A DNA stretch of 64,000 nt from JACQFZ01 sp036381895 (lineage in GTDB: Bacteria > Pseudomonadota > Gammaproteobacteria > Acidiferrobacterales > Sulfurifustaceae): the NCBI GenBank assembly GCA_036381895.1, contig DASVBY010000045.1, positions 1 to 64,000 of the forward strand, read 5' to 3'. Below the pieces are notes generated by a model. It had not been told where the DNA came from and ran no database searches. It saw nothing but the letters and a program-made list of their open reading frames with translations. A program made the position numbers and the translations under genes. Below are positions 51,959 to 60,871 of this stretch, piece by piece. The stretch's first letter is position 1; every line of letters begins with the position of its first letter.

Positions 51959-52834
51959 ATGCTGGCGGAATTCATCCAGTTTCTGTTCTCCGGCATCACT
52001 ATCGGGTCGATCTACGCGCTCGCCGCGCTCGGGTTCGGCATCATCTACAACGCGAGCGGCGTGATCAATTTCGCCCAGGGCGAGTTCATCATGCTCGGCG
52101 GCATGTCGGCCGTGGTGCTCACGGCGGCCGGCCTGCCGCTGCCGCTCGCGATACTGGTCGCGGTTGCGGTCGTCGCCGTCGTGGGGCTGCTGCTCGAGAA
52201 GCTCGCGATCGAGCCGGCCAGGAACGCGGACATCGTCGCACTCATCATCATCACGATCGGCGTGTCGCTGGTGCTGCGCGGCCTCGTGCAGGTGCTCTTC
52301 GGCAAGAACACGCGTGCGCTCCCCGCGTTCAGCGGCGAGCAGGCGCTGCACCTGCTCGGCGCCACCATCCTGCCGCAGAGCCTGTGGGTCCTCGGCACGA
52401 CGGTCGTCATCGTCGCGGCGCTCGCCTGGTTCTTCGGCCGCACGCGCTTCGGCAAGGGCATGCTCGCGACGTCGTACAACCGGCTGGCGGCGCAGCTCGT
52501 CGGCATCAACACGCGCCGCATCCTGCTCGCGGCGTTCGGACTGTCCGCGGTGCTCGGCGCCGTCGGCGGCATCCTCATCACGCCCATCACCTATACCTCC
52601 TACGATGCCGGCATCATGCTCGGGCTGAAGGGCTTCGTCGCGGCGACCGTGGGCGGGCTCGGGAGCGGCGTCGGGGCGATCGTCGGCGGACTATTGCTCG
52701 GGATCACCGAGGCGATGACCGCCGGCTACGTTTCCTCCGCCTATAAGGATGCGGTCGCCTTCGTGCTGATCCTGCTCGTGCTGTTCTTCATGCCGCGCGG
52801 CCTGTTCGGCGCCAAAGTATCCGAGCGCGTATGA
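51959..52834 (+). CDS. livH: ABC transporter permease, LivH type (paa-linked)
   Basis: The protein has 291 residues and about eight membrane helices. ALGFGIIYNASGVINFAQGEFIMLGG and the C-terminal KGFVAATVGGLGSGVGAIVGGLLLG are typical of LivH. It forms the channel with the LivM product, whose gene overlaps by four bases (ATGA). Confidence 0.93.
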   Translation: MLAEFIQFLFSGITIGSIYALAALGFGIIYNASGVINFAQGEFIMLGGMSAVVLTAAGLPLPLAILVAVAVVAVVGLLLEKLAIEPARNADIVALIIITIGVSLVLRGLVQVLFGKNTRALPAFSGEQALHLLGATILPQSLWVLGTTVVIVAALAWFFGRTRFGKGMLATSYNRLAAQLVGINTRRILLAAFGLSAVLGAVGGILITPITYTSYDAGIMLGLKGFVAATVGGLGSGVGAIVGGLLLGITEAMTAGYVSSAYKDAVAFVLILLVLFFMPRGLFGAKVSERV

Positions 52835-53763
52835 GCGGAGCGGAACGCTACTACGGCCTCGCCGTCCTCGTGCTCGTGCTCGCGGCGCTGCCGCTCGCGT
52901 TACCGAACGCCTACTACTACGACATCGCCATCCGCGTGCTCATCAACGCCGTCGTCGCGATCGGGCTCAATCTGCTCATCGGCTACGCCGGCCAGATCAG
53001 CCTGGGGCATGCGGGCTTCTTCGGCATCGGCGCCTACAGCTCCGCGATCCTGACCTCGCATTTCGGCTGGCGCCCGGGGCTCGCGCTGGTTGCGGGTGCG
53101 GCGGCCACCGCGCTCATCGCATTCGCCGTGGCGCGGCCGATCCTGCGGCTGCGCGGCCATTACCTCGCGATGGCGACGCTCGGGCTCGGCATCATCATTT
53201 CCATCGTGATCCTGAACGAGGCGCGCTACACCGGCGGGCCCGACGGCATGGCGGTGCCGCCGTTCGCGCTGCTCGGCTGGCAGCTCGTCGGCGAACGCCT
53301 GTGGTACTGGACGATGGCGCCGCTCCTGGTGCTGGTCACCTGGGGTGCGCTCAACCTGATCGACGCCCCGGCCGGCCGTGCGCTGCAGGCGATCCACGGG
53401 TCGGAGATCGCGGCGCGGGTGGCCGGCGTGCACACGTCGCGCCTGAAGACGCGCATCTTCGTGCTGTCGGCGGCGATCACAAGCATGATGGGCAGCCTCA
53501 TGGCGCACTATCTCGGCTTCATCACGCCGGACGTCGCGGGCTTCTTCCATTCGATCGAGCTGGTGACCATGGTGGTCCTCGGCGGCATGGCGTCGGTGTT
53601 CGGATCGATCGTCGGCGCCGCTATCCTGACGCTCCTGCCGCAGCTGCTGGCGACGTTCGAGGGCTGGGAGACGGTCGCGTTCGGCCTGATCCTGGTGCTC
53701 ACCATGATCTTCATGCCGCGCGGGCTGGTGCCGTCGCTGCGGCTCTGGCTGCTGCGCACATGA
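52831..53763 (+). CDS. livM: ABC transporter permease, LivM type (paa-linked)
   Basis: The protein has 310 residues with multiple membrane helices. LLIGYAGQISLGHAGFFGIGAYSSAIL and VTMVVLGGMASVFGSIVGAAIL are LivM signatures. It overlaps the upstream livH and the downstream livG genes by four bases each, so the set is a tightly coupled operon. Confidence 0.93.
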   Translation: MSGAERYYGLAVLVLVLAALPLALPNAYYYDIAIRVLINAVVAIGLNLLIGYAGQISLGHAGFFGIGAYSSAILTSHFGWRPGLALVAGAAATALIAFAVARPILRLRGHYLAMATLGLGIIISIVILNEARYTGGPDGMAVPPFALLGWQLVGERLWYWTMAPLLVLVTWGALNLIDAPAGRALQAIHGSEIAARVAGVHTSRLKTRIFVLSAAITSMMGSLMAHYLGFITPDVAGFFHSIELVTMVVLGGMASVFGSIVGAAILTLLPQLLATFEGWETVAFGLILVLTMIFMPRGLVPSLRLWLLRT

Positions 53764-54545
53764 GCTCGCTCACTGTTCGCCGCCTCCGCAAGCGCTTCGG
53801 AGGCGTCAACGCCATCGAGGACGTGTCGTTCGCGGTGGACGCGGCCACGATCTACGCCGTCATCGGGCCTAACGGCGCCGGCAAGACGACGCTGTTCAAC
53901 GTGATCACGGGCATCTACGCGGCGGACGGCGGCGAGATTTGCGTCGGCGACGCCGACGTCACCGGCTGCACGCCCGAGGAGCTGGCGCGCCGGGGCGTGA
54001 GCCGCACGTTCCAGAACCTGCAGATGTGCATGAACATGACGGCGATCGAGAACGTGATGCTCGGCGCGCATCTGCACCTGAATCAGGGCCTGCTCGCGGC
54101 GACGCTGCGTCTCGCGGGCCTGCGCAAGCGCGACCGCGCGTGCCGCGAAGAGGCGGCGGCGCTCATGGAATTCGCCGGCGTCGGCCGCTATGTGAAGAGC
54201 CACGCGAGCGAGCTGCCGTACGGGGCGCTCAAGCGCCTCGAGATCGCGCGCGCGCTCGCCGCCAAGCCGCGGCTGCTGCTGCTGGACGAACCGGCGGCCG
54301 GATTGACCGGCCGCGAGACCGCCGAAATCGACGAGCTGATCCAGAAGGTGGCGGCGACGGGCGTCACCGTGCTGCTGGTCGAACACAACATGAAGCTCGT
54401 GATGAACATCGCGCGGCGCATTCTGGTGCTGAACCACGGCCGGGCCCTGGCCGAAGGCGCTGCCAGCGAGATCCGCGCCCATCCGGACGTCGTGGCCGCA
54501 TATCTCGGGGCGCGCGGCTCCGGGCGCTGGGTCGTCAACGCGTAG
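53760..54545 (+). CDS. livG: ABC transporter ATPase, LivG type (paa-linked)
   Basis: The protein has 261 residues. The Walker A is GPNGAGKTT and the Walker B is LLLLDEPAAGL. The ABC signature is replaced by LPYGALKRLEIARAL, as is usual in LivG proteins. It starts at ATG 53760, overlapping livM. It is one half of the ATPase pair, the LivF product being the other. Confidence 0.93.
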   Translation: MSSLTVRRLRKRFGGVNAIEDVSFAVDAATIYAVIGPNGAGKTTLFNVITGIYAADGGEICVGDADVTGCTPEELARRGVSRTFQNLQMCMNMTAIENVMLGAHLHLNQGLLAATLRLAGLRKRDRACREEAAALMEFAGVGRYVKSHASELPYGALKRLEIARALAAKPRLLLLDEPAAGLTGRETAEIDELIQKVAATGVTVLLVEHNMKLVMNIARRILVLNHGRALAEGAASEIRAHPDVVAAYLGARGSGRWVVNA

Positions 54546-54555
54546 CTCCTCGCCG

Positions 54556-55260
54556 ATGCTCGAGATCGCCGGACTGACCAGCCGCTACGGCCGCATCGAG
54601 GTGCTGCACGGCATCGATCTCGCCGTCGAAACCGGCGAGCTCGTGGCGCTGGTCGGCGCCAACGGCGCGGGCAAGACCACGCTGCTGCGCGCAATTTCGG
54701 GCGTGCAGCCGGTGAGCGGCGGCCGCATCCGCTTCTGCGGCGTCGATATCACGCACGCGGGTCCCGACCGCCGCGTGCGCGCCGGCATCGCCCAGGTGCC
54801 CGAGGGCCGGCAGATGTTCGGCCCGCTGTCAGTCGCCGACAATCTGCTCCTCGGCGGGTACACGCGCCCGGAGCACGAGGTCGAGCAGGATCGGGAGCGG
54901 ATGTACGACCTCTTCCCGGTGCTGCGGCAGAAGCGCGACGAACCGGCGGGGACGCTCTCCGGCGGCCAGCAGCAGATGCTCGCGATTGCGCGCGCCCTGA
55001 TGGCGCGACCGAAGCTGCTGCTGCTCGACGAGCCGAGCATGGGGCTCGCGCCGCTGATCGTCGAGGAAGTGTTCCGGGTCGTGCGCAGTCTGAAAGAGCA
55101 GGGGATCACGATACTGCTGGTCGAGCAGAACGCCTACGCGGCGCTCGCGATCGCCGACCGCGGCTATGTCCTCGAGCTCGGCAAAGCCCTGCCGATCCCC
55201 GGCCGCGGTCCGGCCATGCTCGACGACGAGCGGCTCAAGCAGGCGTATTTCGGAATGTAG
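54556..55260 (+). CDS. livF: ABC transporter ATPase, LivF type (paa-linked)
   Basis: The protein has 234 residues. The Walker A is GANGAGKTT, the signature is LSGGQQQMLAIARALM and the Walker B is LLLLDEPSMGL. QVPEGRQMFGPLSVADNL is typical of LivF. It ends the plus-strand operon; the convergent benzoate operon ends 39 nt away in a very GC-rich gap. Confidence 0.94.
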   Translation: MLEIAGLTSRYGRIEVLHGIDLAVETGELVALVGANGAGKTTLLRAISGVQPVSGGRIRFCGVDITHAGPDRRVRAGIAQVPEGRQMFGPLSVADNLLLGGYTRPEHEVEQDRERMYDLFPVLRQKRDEPAGTLSGGQQQMLAIARALMARPKLLLLDEPSMGLAPLIVEEVFRVVRSLKEQGITILLVEQNAYAALAIADRGYVLELGKALPIPGRGPAMLDDERLKQAYFGM

Positions 55261-55299
55261 CCGCGCGGACCGCGGCGGCAGGCCGCGGCCGCCGGCCCG

Positions 55300-56064
55300 T
55301 CAGGGCGCGATGCGCGCGACGAAGCGCGCGACGGCATCGATGACCGCCTGCGGCTGATCCCGGTGCGGCGAGTGGCGGCAGTCGGCGAGCTTCAGCAGCT
55401 CGACGTCCGGCGCCGCCCGGCAGAGGCGCTCGAGCTGCTCCATGGTGCCGTACTCGTCGTCCTCGCCCTGGATCGCCAGCACCGGACAGCGGATACGGGG
55501 CAGATACTCCTCGATGTTCCACTCCCTGAACGCCGGATCGAGCCAGATATCGTTCCACCCCCGAAAGGCCGAATCGACGTCGGCGTGGTAGCGCGCGAGC
55601 TTTTCCCGCAGGTCCGTGGTCGCATAGGCTTCGCGCGCCGCCTCGATGCTGCGGATGGTGATGTCCTCGACCATCACGTGCGGCGCCATGACGACGACTC
55701 CAGCGACGGGGCGCTGCGCTCCGCCCGCATGAATGAGCGCGATCGAGGCGCCGTCGCTGTGCCCGAAGAGGATGGGGCGCTCGATGCCGAGCTTGTCGAG
55801 CAGCTCCGGAAGCGCCTGCAGCGCCTCTTCGTGCATGAAATCGACGCGCCGCGGCGCCGCGAGCGGATCCGACCAGCCGTAGCCGTAGCGTGAATAGACG
55901 AGTGCGGGATACCCGGTCGCCTCCACGACCTTCTGCGGGAAATCGCGCCAGAGCGCGACCGAACCGAGCCCTTCGTGCAGGAACACGATGACGGGGGCGG
56001 TGCGGTTTGGGGCGGGGATGCGGCGGTACTCGATGCGGCGATTCTGAACGGTGACGAATTCCAA
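55300..56064 (-). CDS. Alpha/beta hydrolase at the end of the benzoate operon
   Basis: The protein has 254 residues. The nucleophile elbow is GHSDG (S103), the oxyanion segment is VFLHEGLGSVALWRDFP, and a late acid/His pair is visible (IQGEDDEYG and CRHSPHRDQP). It belongs to the same operon as the LivJHMGF transporter and benzoate-CoA ligase, its start lying 2 nt after the livF stop. It may hydrolyse a CoA ester or lactone of the box pathway, but this is inference. Confidence 0.85.
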   Translation of the reverse strand: MEFVTVQNRRIEYRRIPAPNRTAPVIVFLHEGLGSVALWRDFPQKVVEATGYPALVYSRYGYGWSDPLAAPRRVDFMHEEALQALPELLDKLGIERPILFGHSDGASIALIHAGGAQRPVAGVVVMAPHVMVEDITIRSIEAAREAYATTDLREKLARYHADVDSAFRGWNDIWLDPAFREWNIEEYLPRIRCPVLAIQGEDDEYGTMEQLERLCRAAPDVELLKLADCRHSPHRDQPQAVIDAVARFVARIAP

Positions 56065-56066
56065 CC

Positions 56067-56780
56067 TTACACTCCGAGATGCTTGTGCAGCACGTCCGGG
56101 CGGGCGCGCAGCTCCGCGCTCGTGCCCTCGAACACGATGCTGCCCTTGACGAGGATTACGTTGCGGTCGGCGATCGCGGTCACGGCGGCGTGGTTCTTGT
56201 CGACGATGACCGTGGCGATACCGCTCGCGCGGATCTCGCGCACGATGCGCCAGATCTCCACGGCGATGAGCGGCGCAAGCCCTTCCGTCGCTTCGTCGAG
56301 GATCAGCAGATCGGGATTGGTCATGAGGGCGCGCCCGATCGTGAGCATCTGCTGCTCGCCGCCGGAGAGCTGCGCGCCGCCGTGGCGCAGGCGCTCGGCG
56401 AGACGCGGGAAGGTCGCGAGCACGCGTTCGAGCGTCCAGTCGCGCCGGCCGTGCACGCCCGGACGGCTCGCCATCACCAGGTTCTCGCGCACCGTGAGGT
56501 TGGGAAAGATGCCGCGGCCCTCGGGTACGTAGGCGATGCCCTGGCGCGCGATCGCGTGCGGCGGCATGTCGCCCGCCGGGCGGCCGCGCACGCGCAGCTC
56601 GCCGTGGCGCGGCGGCGTCAGGCGCATGAGGCTGCGGATGAGCGTCGTCTTGCCCATGCCGTTGCGTCCCATGAGGCCGATGGTCTCGCCCGCCCGCACG
56701 GTGAAGTCGACGCCGCGCAGTACGTGGCTGGCGCCGTAATAAGTGTGCACGTTGCGTGCTTCGAGCAATATCTCAGACAT
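56067..56780 (-). CDS. livF: ABC transporter ATPase, LivF type (benzoate-linked)
   Basis: The protein has 237 residues. The Walker A is GRNGMGKTT, the signature is LSGGEQQMLTIGRALM and the Walker B is LLILDEATEGL. AYVPEGRGIFPNLTVRENL is typical of LivF. It is the second LivF in the window and is clearly different in sequence from the paa-linked copy. Confidence 0.93.
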   Translation of the reverse strand: MSEILLEARNVHTYYGASHVLRGVDFTVRAGETIGLMGRNGMGKTTLIRSLMRLTPPRHGELRVRGRPAGDMPPHAIARQGIAYVPEGRGIFPNLTVRENLVMASRPGVHGRRDWTLERVLATFPRLAERLRHGGAQLSGGEQQMLTIGRALMTNPDLLILDEATEGLAPLIAVEIWRIVREIRASGIATVIVDKNHAAVTAIADRNVILVKGSIVFEGTSAELRARPDVLHKHLGV

Positions 56781-56804
56781 GGCAGCCGATGAACGCTATG
56801 GGGC

Positions 56805-57572
56805 TCAGGCGGCGCCGCTCTCGCCGAGGTACACCTGGCGCACGGCCGCGCTCGCGCGGATCTGCTCCGGCAGACCGTGCTCGAGCACCTGTCCGTTCGC
56901 CATTACGGTAATGACGTCTGCGACCGCGAACACCGCGTCCATGTCGTGCTCGACCAGCATCACCGCGTGATCGGCTGCCAGGCGGCGCAGCAGCTCGACC
57001 ATGCGCGCCGATTCCTCCGCCCCCATGCCCGCGAGCGGCTCGTCGAGGAGCAGCACCTGCGGCTCGGTTGCGAGCACCATGGCGATCTCCAGCTGGCGCT
57101 GCTCGCCGTGGCTGAGCGCGGCGGCAACGACGCCGGCACGCGCCGCGAGTCCGGCGAGATCGAGCGCGCGCTCCGCGCGCGCCCGCACGCTCGCATAGCT
57201 CTCCGCCCGCGAGAAGATCCGTAGCGCCCGCGGTTCGCGCGATTGCGCCGCGAGCCGGCAGTTCTCGTACGCGGTGAAGCCCGGAAAGATGTTCGTCTTC
57301 TGGTAGCTGCGGCCGATGCCGAGACGGGCGCGGCGGTCCATCGAAACGTCGGAGACGTCGGTGCCACGGTACACGATGCGTCCGGAGGAGAGCGGGAGGT
57401 CCCCCGAGAGCAGATTGATCAGCGTGGACTTGCCGGCGCCGTTCGGCCCGAGTACGGCGTGCAGCTCCCCCCGACGCAGCTCGAGCGAAACCCGGTCGAC
57501 GGCGGCGAGCCCGCCGAAGTGGCGCGTCGCATCGATGGCGGCGAGAAGCGCTTCAGCCACGGCCGGCCTCAT
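56805..57572 (-). CDS. livG: ABC transporter ATPase, LivG type (benzoate-linked)
   Basis: The protein has 255 residues. The Walker A is GPNGAGKST, the Walker B is VLLLDEPLAGM, and the signature position reads LSHGEQRQLEIAMVLA. The GIGRSYQKTNIFPGFTAYEN segment is LivG-like. It overlaps the upstream livM gene by 20 nt. Confidence 0.92.
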   Translation of the reverse strand: MRPAVAEALLAAIDATRHFGGLAAVDRVSLELRRGELHAVLGPNGAGKSTLINLLSGDLPLSSGRIVYRGTDVSDVSMDRRARLGIGRSYQKTNIFPGFTAYENCRLAAQSREPRALRIFSRAESYASVRARAERALDLAGLAARAGVVAAALSHGEQRQLEIAMVLATEPQVLLLDEPLAGMGAEESARMVELLRRLAADHAVMLVEHDMDAVFAVADVITVMANGQVLEHGLPEQIRASAAVRQVYLGESGAA

Positions 57573-58575
57573 CGACTGCGCGCTCGGGAGCGCCGACGGC
57601 AGGCGCCGGCGCCGGCGCCGGGCGGCGCAGCGCCCGCAAGCGCTCGCCGAGGCTCGCGAGCCCGCCCGGGAAGAACAGCACCAGCAGCACGATGACGCCG
57701 CCCATGAGCAGCTGCCAGTGCTTGGTGAAGCCGGCGAAGAGCTCCTGCAGCAGCACGAAGGCGAACGCGCCCGCGATCGGCCCGTAGAGCGTTCCCATGC
57801 CGCCGAGGATCACCATCAACAGCACGTTGCCCGACTGATGCCAGCTCAGGATCTCCGGATTGACGAAGCCGAACTGCACCGCCGACAGGTACCCGGCGAG
57901 GCCGCCGAGGGCACCGGCGATCGTGAAGCTCGCGAGCTTGTAGCGGAACACCGGGAAACCGAGCGACAGCATGCGGTGCTCGTTCGCCTTGATGCCCATC
58001 AGCGCGCGCCCGAGCGGCGAACCCAGCAGCCGGCGCAGGAACAGATAAACGAGCACGAGCAGCACCAGCACGAAGTAGTAGAACTGCAAGCCGCTCTCGA
58101 GATCGAACAGGACGAGTTCGCCGAGCTTCGCCTCCGGCTTGAAGCTGAGGTAAACCCCGTCGGAGCCGCCGCCGACCTCGGTGTCGTGGAACACGAAATA
58201 GACCATCTGCGCGAACGCGAGCGTCACCATGATGAAGTAGATGCCCCTGGTGCGCAGCACGAAAAAGCCGATCACGAACGCACTCGCGGCGGCGATGAAC
58301 ACGGACGCGGGCAGCGTCAGCCACAGGCTCGCCGCCTCGTATTCCGGCGCGAGCAGCACCACCGCGTACGCGGCGATGCCGAAGTAGGCCGCGTGTCCGA
58401 AGCTCACCAGGCCGGTGTAACCGACCAGCAGGTCGAGGCTCATGGCGAAGATCGCGAGAATCATGATCTTCGCCACCAGCTCGACGTAGAACGGCGGGCC
58501 GAACAGCGGAAACAGCGCCAGCGCCGCGAGCGCGGCGAGCAGGATCCACGGGAGCAGTCGCGACGTGCGCAGCAT
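57553..58575 (-). CDS. livM: ABC transporter permease, LivM type (benzoate-linked)
   Basis: The protein has 340 residues with multiple membrane helices. LVGYTGLVSFGHAAYFGIAAYAVVLL and NVLLMVILGGMGTLYGPIAGAFAFVLL are LivM signatures. A short Pro/Ala-rich C-terminal tail extends past the last helix. The start is 1 nt after the livH stop. Confidence 0.92.
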   Translation of the reverse strand: MLRTSRLLPWILLAALAALALFPLFGPPFYVELVAKIMILAIFAMSLDLLVGYTGLVSFGHAAYFGIAAYAVVLLAPEYEAASLWLTLPASVFIAAASAFVIGFFVLRTRGIYFIMVTLAFAQMVYFVFHDTEVGGGSDGVYLSFKPEAKLGELVLFDLESGLQFYYFVLVLLVLVYLFLRRLLGSPLGRALMGIKANEHRMLSLGFPVFRYKLASFTIAGALGGLAGYLSAVQFGFVNPEILSWHQSGNVLLMVILGGMGTLYGPIAGAFAFVLLQELFAGFTKHWQLLMGGVIVLLVLFFPGGLASLGERLRALRRPAPAPAPAVGAPERAVDEAGRG

Positions 58576-58576
58576 G

Positions 58577-59443
58577 TCAGGCGCGCTTGAACAGGCCCTC
58601 CGGCCGCCACAGCAGGATCGCCGCCATCAGAAGATACACGGCGATGCCGGCGAGCCCGGGGAACAGCACCTTGCCGAAGGTGTCGGCGAAGCCGATCAAG
58701 AGCGCCGCCACGAGCGCACCCCAGACGGAGCCGATGCCGCCGATCACCACCACCACGAACGAGATGATGAGCACCTGATTTCCCATGCCCGGAAAGACCG
58801 AGGATACCGGCGCGGCGAGCATCCCGGCGAAGGCGGCGAGCGCCACGCCGAGCGCGAACACCAGGCGGTAGATGAGGTCGATATTGATCCCGAGCACCTG
58901 GGCCATTTCGCGGTTGGTATTTCCGGCGCGGATCATCATGCCGACGCGCGTGCGCCGGATCAGTACGTACATGCTGGCGGCGAGCAGCAGGCACACGCCC
59001 GACATGAACAGCCGGTAGACCGGATAGCTCAACGTCTCGGTGAGCGGGATGGAGAAGTTCAGCAGCGCGGGCACCGGCACGCCGTGGACGTCGTCGCCCA
59101 CGATGATGCTCCGTATCTCCTCGAAGATCAGGATCAGGCCGTAGGTGAGCAGTACCTGTTCCAGATGGTCACGCCGGTACAGGCGGCTGAACAGCAGCCA
59201 CTCCAGCACGATCCCGAGCACCACGCTCAGCACGATGCCGATCGCGAGCGCCAGGAACAGGTTGCCGGTGAGACTGGAGAGCGTGAACGCCATGTAGGCG
59301 CCGATCATGTAGAAGCTGCCATGGGCGAGGTTGATGATGCCCATGATGCCGAAGATCAGCGTGAGGCCGCTCGCCACCAGGAACAGCAGCAGGCCGTACT
59401 GCACACTGTTCAGTACCTGGATGAGGAGCGAACCGAGATCCAT
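58577..59443 (-). CDS. livH: ABC transporter permease, LivH type (benzoate-linked)
   Basis: The protein has 288 residues. LTLIFGIMGIINLAHGSFYMIGAYMAF and SFVVVVIGGIGSVWGALVAALLIG are LivH signatures. It follows the binding-protein gene after a 130-nt gap with no gene. Confidence 0.92.
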   Translation of the reverse strand: MDLGSLLIQVLNSVQYGLLLFLVASGLTLIFGIMGIINLAHGSFYMIGAYMAFTLSSLTGNLFLALAIGIVLSVVLGIVLEWLLFSRLYRRDHLEQVLLTYGLILIFEEIRSIIVGDDVHGVPVPALLNFSIPLTETLSYPVYRLFMSGVCLLLAASMYVLIRRTRVGMMIRAGNTNREMAQVLGINIDLIYRLVFALGVALAAFAGMLAAPVSSVFPGMGNQVLIISFVVVVIGGIGSVWGALVAALLIGFADTFGKVLFPGLAGIAVYLLMAAILLWRPEGLFKRA

Positions 59444-59573
59444 GATCGTTCTCTAAAAACATCCCCTGCGCGCCCTTCGCGCGTGAAGAGCGAGCAGGGG
59501 ACTGCGGATGCTGCTGGTGCCGCCGACGCTGCGAACGACGGCGCTGAACCTTACCGCCGTTGCCGGCCGCGGT

Positions 59574-60779
59574 CTACAGCTTGCAGCCGCGCGCCGGATC
59601 CTCGAGCGCCTTGACGGCGATGCCGACGACCTTGTTGTCGCCGTTCTCGACGACGCGGGCGTACATGTCCTGGATCGGATTGTGCGCCTTCGACATCCGC
59701 CACTGGCCGCGCGGGCTGTCGATGACGGCGCCTTTCATCGCCTCGATCATCCCCTTGGTGTTGCGTACGTCGCCGTTGACCGCCTCGAGGCCGATGCGCA
59801 GGAGCTGCGCCGCGTCGTAGCCCTGTACCGCGTAGACGTCGGCCACGGCCCCGTACTTCTTCTGGTAGGCCGCCTGGAATTTCCTGTTGCGCGGCGTGTC
59901 GAGGCTCTCCGCATAGTGCAGCGCGGTGCGCACGCCCTCGGCGGCGGCGCCCTGCGCCTCGAGCGTGCCGTCGGTGAGGAAGCCGGTACCGTAGAGCGGG
60001 ATCTTGTCCTTGAGGCCCGCTGCGGCGTAATCCTTGACGAACTTGACCGCACCGCCCCCGGCGAAGAACACGAACACCGCGTCCGGCTTGAGCGCTGCGA
60101 TCTCCGTCAGGTACGGCTGGAATTCGACGTTCGGGAACGGCAGCGTCATCTCCTTCAGGATCTTGCCGCCGGCTTCGGTGAATGCCTCCTTGAAGCCGTC
60201 CGCCATCTGCTGGCCGGCGGCGTACCTCCAGGTGAGCGTTACCGCGGTCTTGTGCTTGTCCGCCGCCATGATCTTTCCGGTGGCGTACCCCGCCTGCCAG
60301 TTGCTGAAGGAGGTGCGGAAGATGTTCGGCGCGCACAGCGGTCCCGTGATCTCGTCCGCGCCCGCATTCGGGTTCAGCATGATCGTCTTCGTGCCGCGCA
60401 CCACCTTGGCCATGCCGATGGCGACGCCCGAATGCACGGTGCCGACGAGCACGTCGACCTGGTCGCGCTTGAGCAGGCGGTTGGCGTTCTCGGGCGCCTT
60501 GGCCGGATCGGATTCGTCGTCGACTACGGCGTACTCGACCTCGAGCCCCGCGAGCTTGCCGCCCGCCTCCTCGACGGCGAGCTTGAAGCCGTTGGTGATG
60601 GCGTTGCCGAGCGCCGCGTAGGTACCGGTGTACGGCAGCATCAGCCCGATCTTGATCTTCTTCGGCTGCGCCACCGCGGCCGCGCCCGGCAGCAGCAGGC
60701 CGGCGACGGCGATCGCGGCCGCCGTCGCGGCAGCGCGGCGCACGAACCGGCGCCGGGGGGTTGCGGTCTCGTTGCTCAT
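59574..60779 (-). CDS. ABC transporter periplasmic binding protein (benzoate-linked, Tat-like signal)
   Basis: The protein has 401 residues. The N-terminus has a twin-arginine-like signal (PRRRFVRRAA, then a hydrophobic core ending AVAQ), unlike the Sec signals of the other two binding proteins here. The Peripla_BP_6 domain starts KIKIGLMLPYTGTYAALG, and the GTVHSGVAIGMAKVVR and LTWRYAAGQQMADGFKEAF segments follow. Position next to benzoate-CoA ligase suggests benzoate or a derivative as ligand. ATG 60779 has AGGAGGAAC upstream. Confidence 0.9.
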   Translation of the reverse strand: MSNETATPRRRFVRRAAATAAAIAVAGLLLPGAAAVAQPKKIKIGLMLPYTGTYAALGNAITNGFKLAVEEAGGKLAGLEVEYAVVDDESDPAKAPENANRLLKRDQVDVLVGTVHSGVAIGMAKVVRGTKTIMLNPNAGADEITGPLCAPNIFRTSFSNWQAGYATGKIMAADKHKTAVTLTWRYAAGQQMADGFKEAFTEAGGKILKEMTLPFPNVEFQPYLTEIAALKPDAVFVFFAGGGAVKFVKDYAAAGLKDKIPLYGTGFLTDGTLEAQGAAAEGVRTALHYAESLDTPRNRKFQAAYQKKYGAVADVYAVQGYDAAQLLRIGLEAVNGDVRNTKGMIEAMKGAVIDSPRGQWRMSKAHNPIQDMYARVVENGDNKVVGIAVKALEDPARGCKL

Positions 60780-60871
60780 ACCGATCGTTCCTCCTGTTGG
60801 TAAGTTGAGGGTACGGCCCGTCGCGCGCGACCGGCCCGACGGCGCGCTCGCGCGACTTCGTTGTTGTAGTT

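Noticed and set aside
55261..55299. Bidirectional intrinsic terminator between the two Liv operons
   Set aside because: GGCGGC/GCCGCC can pair, but there is no T-run on either strand and the whole 39 bases are GC-rich enough to pair by chance.
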